A stretch of 64,000 nucleotides of DNA from Balaenoptera acutorostrata (lineage: Eukaryota; Chordata; Mammalia; Artiodactyla; Balaenopteridae). Position numbers and translations under genes: made by a program. The notes beneath the pieces were generated by a model. The model had not been told where the DNA came from and searched no databases. It worked only from the letters and a program-made list of their open reading frames with translations. The stretch covers positions 33,383,389 through 33,447,388 of the forward strand of contig NC_080077.1 in assembly GCF_949987535.1 (NCBI RefSeq). Direction: 5' to 3'. Positions 57,326 to 64,000 of this stretch are shown one piece after another (the first letter of the stretch is position 1; every line of letters begins with the position of its first letter).

Positions 57326-57652
57326 CTTTTTTTTTTTAATTATTTTATTTATTTTTGGCTGCGTTGGGCCTTCATTGCTGCACACGGGCTTTCTCTAGTT
57401 GTGGCAAGCGGGGGCCACTCTTCGTTGCTGTGCGTGGGCCTATTGTGGTGGCTTCTCTTGTTGCGGAGCACAGGCTCTAGGCACACGGGCTTCAGTAGTT
57501 GTGGCTCGCGGGCTCTCTAGCACAGGCTCAGGAGTCGTGGCACACGGGCTTAGTTGCTCCGCGGCACGTGGGATCTTCCCGGACCAGGGCTCGAACCCGT
57601 GTCCCCTGCATTAGCAGGCGGATTCTTAACCACTGAGCCACCAGGGAAGCCC
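57326..57652 (-). mobile_element. CHR-type SINE, older subtype
   Basis: Antisense SINE with an extra 'ctagcacaggctcaggagtc'-type internal unit, an intact B-box complement 'gggctcgaaccc', and head 'accagggaagccc'. A clean TSD is not visible, so the left border is approximate. Confidence 0.9.
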
Positions 57653-57724
57653 TGTCTTGTACATTTGAAAGTAGCTAAGAGAGTAGATCTTAAAAGTTCT
57701 CATCACAAGAAAAAAAAAATTGTT

Positions 57725-58065
57725 AACAACGTATGGTGATGGATGTTAACTAGACTTACTGTGGTGATCATTTTACCATACATACAAATATTGAATCATT
57801 ATGTTGTACACTTGAAACCATAAAGTTGTATGTCAATTATACCTCAGTTAAAAATGAAAATAAAAATAAAGTAGAAGAAAAACTGAAAAAAAGAGAGGAG
57901 GGAGAAAATGTTCACTCTCTTGATAGTGTTTATGGTTTTTAGCAAGATATGCATATGGGGAAACTTGTCAAAATGGATACTTTAAGCATAACACAGTTTA
58001 TTGTATGACAATTATATCTCCATAAAGCTGCTAAAAAGAAAACTAAATAAAAACTTATTGACAAA
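57725..58065 (+). mobile_element. Two successive L1M 3' ends
   Basis: 57725-57860 ends 'cttgaaaccataaagttgta' ... 'tgtcaattatacctcagtta'. 57890-58065 ends 'attgtatgacaattatatct' ... 'ccataaagctgctaaaa'. Both are L1M termini of different subfamilies, the second followed by an (AAAT)n tail. Confidence 0.7.
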
Positions 58066-58084
58066 ATAAATAAATAAATAAATG

Positions 58085-58590
58085 TGTTTGAGAGGATAGA
58101 AATATTTTCAAAATCAGCTAAGGACATCCATGAGCAAAAACTTTGAAGTCCCTGGAGTAAAGGATGCCTCCTGACACGTTCCCTGCTTCACCTTGAGAAA
58201 GTCAAGCTTTCCAGGTACTGAAACTAGGTGCTGTATACAGTTCTAATCTTTTTAACATCTGAAGACTCTTTCAGTTAATAAAATGAAGTGTTTCTGCTTG
58301 TCTTTATACTAAGTATCAAATCCTGGAGAAAACAGATAGGAAGGTCAAAGGAACCATTTTTTCAAGAAAGTGTAACTCAGATCCAGTTTATATTTTAGTA
58401 TGTGCTTATTTCTGTGACTTAGAAATAAAAGACAATCAATACGTTCTTTAAATCTACTCTATTATTCAGGGCTGAAAACAGTTAATGCTACAAATATATC
58501 TGCACTTTAAATTACTCTTAGTGGTAATGCAGGTAACCTCACAAATATCAGTGTTTAAGGGAAATAGAAATTAAAAACGGAGTAAAGGAT
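58085..58590. other. Unassigned non-coding DNA
   Basis: No gene, RNA or named repeat. Confidence 0.4.
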
Positions 58591-58591
58591 T

Positions 58592-58725
58592 ATTTGGAGA
58601 AATGTCTATTTAGGTCTTCTGCCCATTTTTTGATTGGGTTGTTTGTTTTTTTGTTATTGAGTCTAATAATTCATTTTTTTGTATTTCCTGAAAGTATTAG
58701 CCCATGACTCATTAGGGGGAAAAAC
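58592..58725 (-). mobile_element. Internal L1 ORF2 fragment without 3' end
   Basis: 'tttggagaaatgtctattta' to 'gattgggttgtttgtttttt' matches the ORF2 region also present at about 34355-34415, then diverges as an older L1 would. No L1 3' UTR or poly(A) is attached. Confidence 0.7.
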
Positions 58726-58939
58726 ACACCAAAAAAAAAGGTCCTTAGCCACAAATGATTTGAGAATCACTGAATTAAGAGATTTTCTGAGCCTCAGTCT
58801 CCTCTCTTATGAAATAAGAACCTCAGTACTTTAGAAATATATTGTATGATTAAATAAAATCATAAGTAAAACCTTCTTAGACTATAGCAGTCATTCAATA
58901 AATGAAAGATCTTTTTGTACGTACATTTAGACTATTTTA

Positions 58940-59565
58940 ATAATGATGTCTAACCACTATGATGCAATGTACTGTTCTATATTCTTTATATTTATTAACT
59001 CATTTAATTCCCCAAGCCCTATGAGAAGGGTAATGTTATTGGCTTCATTTTATAGGTGAAGAGACTGAGGCCCAAAGTCACTGTAATAGTCGGTTTTCAC
59101 TAGGTAATGCTGTGATAACAAACAACCTCAAAATTTAAGTAGCTTAAACAATACCTACTTATATCTCACTAATATTATATTCTGCCAGAATATAGCCATT
59201 TTCCTTAGCTCTTTTTATGAGTCTTCTCAGTCCAGACCCTAGGCTGAAGGAGTAGCCAGTTCTTACCGAGGACACATCATTTTCTTGGTAGAGGGAAAGA
59301 TCAAGAGAAATGGTGGAAACCTACAACAGCTTTTAAAGCTGCTTGCTAGATATGGTATGCATCATGTTTCCTTACATTCATGGTCAATCCCGAGATCAAC
59401 AGTGTGAGGAATGTATTATCCTCTTACAGGAAGGGGAAATTATTATTTGGGAAGAATAATACTATCTACCACAGTTATACAACTTGTAGGTAGTTGTGCT
59501 AATATCCAAACCTGACAGTCTAGCACCAGAGTCTGCATTCTTCAGCATAACATCATATTTCTTAT
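58940..59565 (-). mobile_element. MIR (antisense) split by another old repeat
   Basis: Left half 58940-59088 ('taactcatttaattcccc', 'gaagagactgaggcccaaag') and right half 59469-59565 ('gttatacaacttgtaggtag', 'accagagtctgcattcttc') together give one MIR. The insert 59089-59468 starts 'tgtaatagtcgg' and contains 'acaacctcaaaatttaagta'; it resembles an LTR/MER-type repeat but is unnamed. Confidence 0.65.
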
Positions 59566-59569
59566 TTCT

Positions 59570-60570
59570 AAGAGGGTCAAATCAAATGGAGAAATAAAAA
59601 CCCTAGGAGCACTTTTCTCCTTCTATATTCAACATGCTATAAAAATTGATAACCATATAGAATACCAGACAAGAAGCCCTAGGACAACTTCAAGGTCACT
59701 CAGGGCTATAGTGTTTTATCATCAATGTATCTTCAACCATAGAGAAGTGCCTTACTTGGAGAGCACAGATAAGGTAACAGTATATGTCCATGTGCCAATT
59801 CCACAATGATGACAAATGCTAGGTTTTAAGACCAAATATCTGCTATCTTCATTGTTCAAAAAAAAAAAGATTTCACTTAAGACAAAAGAAGGCTCAATTT
59901 CTCACCAAGTGCATTTGTCACTCTTTGTACCATTAGGCTTATGCTTCCTTAATACATAGATGATATTGTATTAACCAGATATTTTGCACTGTATAGTGTA
60001 GTATACATATATGATATAGTGTATTTATAATTTTCTCTTTTGTATAATTCTATGTGTAGATTGTTTGCCACCTCGTGGCAGTTGTTTTCAATTCAAACAT
60101 TAATATTCATGACCAATTTTAATTAGTTTGGCAATGTGCATTTTTTTTTTAAGGAAAGATCCCAAAGTCATAAAATGCTTAAAAATGTTGACAATGATAT
60201 TATTCTGCTCTAGCAAACTTAAAAAAATACCTTGCAAATTTGGTTCATATTTAATCCTTGACAATGACAGATGAGGCAGTGTATTCAGAAGTCATTTCCT
60301 GTTGCAAGAAGAATGAAGAGAATGATAAAATGAACATTTCAATTTTTAGAAAATAACACTAAGATGTTCTTTGGATGTGGTGGTTTTCTGTTTTGCATTC
60401 AACATTGCTTAGCAAAATGTACACACACAGTTGCAAAATTCATTGATTTATCACATGCACATTTTGGCCTATGTAACTCTAAGGATTTAATCATTGCTCC
60501 TGGTGGTCATGTTTAAACTTTTAATATTTTATTAAAAGTTATTATGCAGTCAAAATCTCATAAAATCCTG
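59570..60570. other. Unassigned AT-rich DNA
   Basis: No ORF of length and no RNA gene. Unremarkable. Confidence 0.45.
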
Positions 60571-60574
60571 GGCA

Positions 60575-60754
60575 TCAGGGTTAGAATAATTCTCAAAAAA
60601 TTGCAAATAAAAATAAGATATTAATTCATATCAATCAGACTAGCAAAAGTTAGTATCTGGCTAGTGAAAAATGTTGTGCATTGCTGGTAGAAATGTAGAT
60701 CAGTGCAGACATTCAAGCCAGCAATATGACAACACTTAAGTATATGTTTATTCT
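60575..60754 (+). mobile_element. Ancient L1M remnant
   Basis: 'attcatatcaatcagactag' and 'gtgcattgctggtagaaatg' match the L1M ORF2 C-terminal region. Confidence 0.55.
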
Positions 60755-61712
60755 AGCTTTTGCACAGAAAAGGAAACCATAAACAAAAAGAAAAAAAAAC
60801 CCTACAGACCAGGAGAAAATGTTTGTAAACAATGTGACTGACAAGGGATTTCCAAAATATACAAACAGCTCATAAACTCAATAACAAAACAACCCAATCA
60901 AAAAATGGGCAGAAGACCTAAATAGACATTTCTCCAAAAAAGACATCCAGATGGCCAATGAGCACATGAAAAGATGCTCAACGTCACTAATTATTAGAGA
61001 AATGCAAATCAAAACTACAATGAAGTATTACCTCATACCGGTCAAAATGGCCATCATTGAAAAGTCTACAAACAATAAATGCCAGAGAGGATATGAAGCA
61101 AAGGGAATCCTCCTAGACTGTTGGTGGACATATAAATTGATGCAGCCACTATGGAAAACAGTATAGAGGCTCCTTAAAAAACTAAAAATAGAGTTACCAT
61201 GTGATCCAGCAATCCCATTCCTGGGCATATATCCAGAGAAAACTCTAACTCAGTAAGATACATGCACCCCAATGATCACAGCAGCACTATTGACAATAAC
61301 CAAGACATGGAAGCAACCTAAATGTCCATCGACAGATGAATGGATGAAGATGATGTGGCACATATATGCAATGGAATACTACTCAGCCATAAAAAAGAAT
61401 GAACTGATGCCATTTGCAGCAATGTGGATGGACCTAAAGATTATCATACTAAGTGAAGTAAGTCAGACAGAGAAAGACAAATAAATACCATATGATACCG
61501 TTTAAATGTGCAATCTAAAATATGATACAAATGAACTTATTCACAAAACAGGAACAGACTCACAGACAAAGAAAACAAATTTATGGTTACCAAAGGGGAA
61601 AGGGGGTGGAGGAGGGATAAATTAGGAGTTTGTGATTAGCAGATACAGGCTACTACATATAAAATAAACAACAAGGTCCTACTGTATAGCACAGAGAACT
61701 GTATTTAATCTA
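60755..61712 (+). mobile_element. L1 ORF2 C-terminus and partial 3' UTR
   Basis: 5'-truncated L1, older than the two long copies. Open pieces at 60951-61166 ('[18 protein letters not shown]') and 61272-61484 ('[18 protein letters not shown]') are the ORF2 C-terminus. The Cys motif is decayed. The 3' UTR stops after 'ctactgtatagcacagagaa' without the last ~100 bp or poly(A), so both ends are lost. Confidence 0.9.
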
Positions 61713-61719
61713 TTTAAGT

Positions 61720-62236
61720 AGAATGGAATAGTTGGGAAAAGGAGATGGAATCAGGAAATGGATATAAAAAGGAACAAGTGAAGGGATGAATTAATAACTC
61801 AACTACTAGGAAAGGGCCTTGCAGGGATCAGTGATGATAATGTGCCTTAAACTGAGAACCAGTGATGATGAAGATCAACTCAGTCTCTGAACATGAGGTC
61901 AAAATAATAATGATACTTGTGTCAAATTTAAGATCAAATTTAAAAGTAGTTGTTTAAAAAACAAAATTTTCTCTTCTAAGCAAAGCAGATATTTCTCTCA
62001 AGTAGAAGTGATATTTATTTTAGCTGGATGATTTTTGTTTTGGGTTAATTGTAGACACCTGAAGCTATTTATATTTTAAGTTCACTGGGCATTGAGATTT
62101 TGAATATAGTTATTAAATGAACAAAGTTTTGAGCTTAAGGGTAACAGTCTGATACAAACACTTGGTGGGGTATAGTGGGAAGAGAATAAAAGGGAACAGA
62201 GATAAAAAAAAATAGAGATATTTAAGGAGAGAAATA
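61720..62236. other. Unassigned non-coding DNA
   Basis: Nothing recognised. Confidence 0.4.
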
Positions 62237-62244
62237 GTTTAAGT

Positions 62245-62537
62245 CAGCATTTCTCAAAATGTGAGAGTCCTCTCTCAAGTGGAAAACCAATGCTGGGCTC
62301 GCTCTATAGAAAAAGATGGTGTTGTCAGAACTACATTTAATCTCCGCTTTGCAGACTCACAGGGAACAGGAGCACATTAAAGCTGCAAAGATATCCTGTG
62401 TTAAACAAATAAACCTGTTGACTTCACCTAACTTAGTGCTTCTCAGACCTACTTGACTAAGTCATCTCTGTTTCTACGAAAGAAAGCCATTAACATCTGC
62501 CAAATGTGCCTTTCATGGCCACTTGGGAAAACACTAG
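62245..62537. mobile_element. Possible hAT-like DNA transposon
   Basis: Left end cagcatttctcaaaatg and right end 'ttgggaaaacactag' are roughly inverted copies of the hAT-type terminus CAGTGTTTCTCAA. The flanks gtttaagt and cttaagca could be a degraded 8-bp TSD. Confidence 0.4.
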
Positions 62538-62539
62538 CT

Positions 62540-63105
62540 TAAGCAAACTCCCTACCACTATCCCTTCATTTTAACCTATATTTTCCATTTCACCAGTCTT
62601 TGTAATGCTTATAACTTATACCGGTTTCCTTAAAAATACACACGCACAATGGTAAAAGTACATGCTTATTGAAAAATTTTAAACAATAGAGAAGTAGATT
62701 TTGTCTCAAAAATGAGCTCATACCATACATCCGGAGCTGTATTTCCCTTTTTCCGTTCAGTAGTAGATCCTTGTCAGTATATTCACACCACGTATTTTGT
62801 GCTTTTTTAACAGCCACAGAATATTCCAGAGTAGGGATGTAAATGACCCGAGGGCAGGTTTTAGTACCAGGACGGGGAAACGGGGCAAACCCAGCTCACA
62901 CAGATAGCCCTTTAGGGTCGGGACCCGGCGAAAGCTGCATCAGGCTAAGGGACATGTGGCCCCGGACAGCGAGAGAGAGTCACGAGGCAGCTTTAAACAG
63001 GAGAGGGGGGGAAGGTAAAGCTGTGAAAAAGGCAGTGAAATGAGAAGCCATGGATATTAGGAGTAGACCAGGGAGGAAAATGATACATGTATAGAAGCAA
63101 AACAA
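62540..63105. other. Unassigned DNA with raised CpG
   Basis: From about 62840 the sequence gains CpG ('ccaggacggggaaacggggc', 'gggtcgggacccggcgaaag') compared with the AT-rich DNA to the left. No exon can be supported. Confidence 0.4.
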
Positions 63106-63109
63106 CATT

Positions 63110-63345
63110 AAATATAGTTTTTGAATATTTGCAATATACCAGGTACTAGGCTAGGTGCTTTACATATATATTTTTTCTTCAATCTTCAGCACTCCCCCCT
63201 CAACCACATCTTGAGAGATAGGTATTAATATCTCCATTATACCTGTGAGGAAACCAAGGATTCGAAAATTCAAGCAAGTTGGTGGAGGTCGTGAGCTAGC
63301 AAATGGCAGGCAGAGGTGACTCCCGAGTCTGTCCGGCTTGAGCAG
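63110..63345 (-). mobile_element. MIR (antisense)
   Basis: 'taccaggtactaggctaggt', 'gctttacatatatat', 'gtgaggaaaccaaggattcg' and 'agctagcaaatggcaggcag' are the MIR reverse complement in order. Confidence 0.8.
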
Positions 63346-63649
63346 GCAGGACCCCACTTATTACCGCGTAGCTCAGCACATACACCGGGGAAGAGAGGCT
63401 TCGACTGCTCCTTCTTGGTGGGGAGGGGCTGGCGCCACGGCTCAGGACCGCACACGAGAGGCGGGTGAGGGGTGTTAATATCAAGGTGGGAAAAATGCCT
63501 CGAGGCCTCTTTTCCTGCACCTAGAGGTGGTTTTCTAATCTCTTTCCTTCCAAAGCCAGCTGAAGAATGCTACAAAACCATGTGGCTTGAAACTCACGTT
63601 CTTCCAGTGTCTTCTCTACACTCCCTCACCAGCTTTCTCACCCTTCCGC
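63346..63649. other. GC-rich unassigned DNA
   Basis: CpG-bearing DNA near the right edge. Overlapping ORFs on both strands have no motif. Confidence 0.4.
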
Positions 63650-63696
63650 AAAAAATAGTCACCGGAAAAAAAAAAAAAAAAAAAAATAGTCACCGG
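63650..63696 (+). mobile_element. Poly(A) insert between 16-bp direct repeats
   Basis: aaaaaatagtcaccgg at 63650-63665 and 63681-63696 flank 15 A (63666-63680). The layout equals a retrotransposition with a TSD but no element body. Confidence 0.8.
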
Positions 63697-64000
63697 CCCT
63701 CTACCTTCAGGAGGGGACTTTCCCTTCTTCAGCTTCCCACCGCGTGGCGCTCTCTCAGCTGCACCGTCGCCACGGCCCCTAAGCATCTTCATCTCGTTCA
63801 ACGGTGAGTTCCTGGAGAGCGGAAAGAGCGACCTACTTTCTGCACGAAGGTGCAGTGCTTCACCTTGCTCGGCTTGGCACAGTGAGTGGCACAAGGGCAG
63901 GGGCTCAGAAATGATTGTTGAATGGACGGTAAGACACCTGGCCACATTCAAGGGGGGAGGGGAAACAGGTGTGTGAGATGCGCTTCCTTGGTTTCCATGG
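63697..64000. other. GC-rich DNA at window edge
   Basis: 'ccaccgcgtggcgctctct' and 'caccgtcgccacggccc' give a local CpG cluster. A donor-like 'aacggtgagttc' occurs at about 63799-63810. About 63875-63930 ('ggcttggcacagtgagtggc') recalls a MIR/L2 3' end. No exon can be supported from the window alone. Confidence 0.35.

Noticed and set aside
1..64000. CRISPR array, bacterial defence system, operon or prophage
   Set aside because: The DNA is mammalian nuclear; no regularly spaced repeats, ribosome sites or prokaryotic genes were seen.

Overview
This is mammalian nuclear DNA, almost certainly from a cetacean. It carries about eight tRNA-derived SINEs of the CHR type (Cetacea/Hippopotamidae/Ruminantia), several of them young and with clean target-site duplications (TSDs), and two long L1 elements of the cetartiodactyl type. 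I saw no Alu, B1/B2, BovB or Bov-A2, which argues against primate, rodent and ruminant. The species is an inference from repeat content only. I found no operon, CRISPR array, or intact cellular protein-coding gene. The short ORFs are either inside retrotransposons or chance ORFs in AT-rich DNA, so the window is intergenic or intronic.

Layout. 1-11 kb: old L1M, L2, MIR and LTR-type remnants plus one compound SINE near 7.1-7.45 kb. 11-13.4 kb: an old L1 3' UTR invaded by a short L1 tail with an ~81-bp target duplication and by a CHR SINE. 14-20.3 kb: several degenerate L1M pieces and a minus-strand L1 tail holding a TG/TA microsatellite. 21-23.4 kb: L2 remnants. 23.45-29.94 kb: a near full-length plus-strand L1 with an unusual 5' part, broken ORF1 and ORF2, and a SINE inside ORF1. 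30.37-30.89 kb: a solo LTR with 5-bp TSD. 33.04-40.56 kb: a full-length minus-strand L1 with a CpG-rich 5' UTR, broken ORFs, a SINE inside ORF2 and a short 3' transduction. The two L1s lie tail to tail around a 3.1-kb spacer.

40.6-50.6 kb: short L1 tails, a twin-primed (5'-inverted) L1, a 5'-truncated CDK1 processed pseudogene with poly(A) and a perfect 19-bp TSD, MIRs, and a perfect 16-bp-arm hairpin at 50.07-50.11 kb. 51-55 kb: an old minus-strand L1M split by a SINE and by an MLT1 LTR. 55-62 kb: L2, a SINE, L1 tails, MIR and an L1 ORF2 fragment. 62-64 kb: a hAT-like element, MIR, rising CpG content and a TSD-flanked run of A with no body between.

The window is best read as a record of L1-driven retrotransposition. 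L1 endonuclease/reverse transcriptase activity explains the L1s, the CHR SINEs, the CDK1 retrocopy, the inversion, the 3' transduction and probably the poly(A)-only insertion. I did not find evidence of a new molecular system. The most unusual items are the ~81-bp TSD, the body-less poly(A) insertion, the chimeric L1 5' end and the compound SINE.
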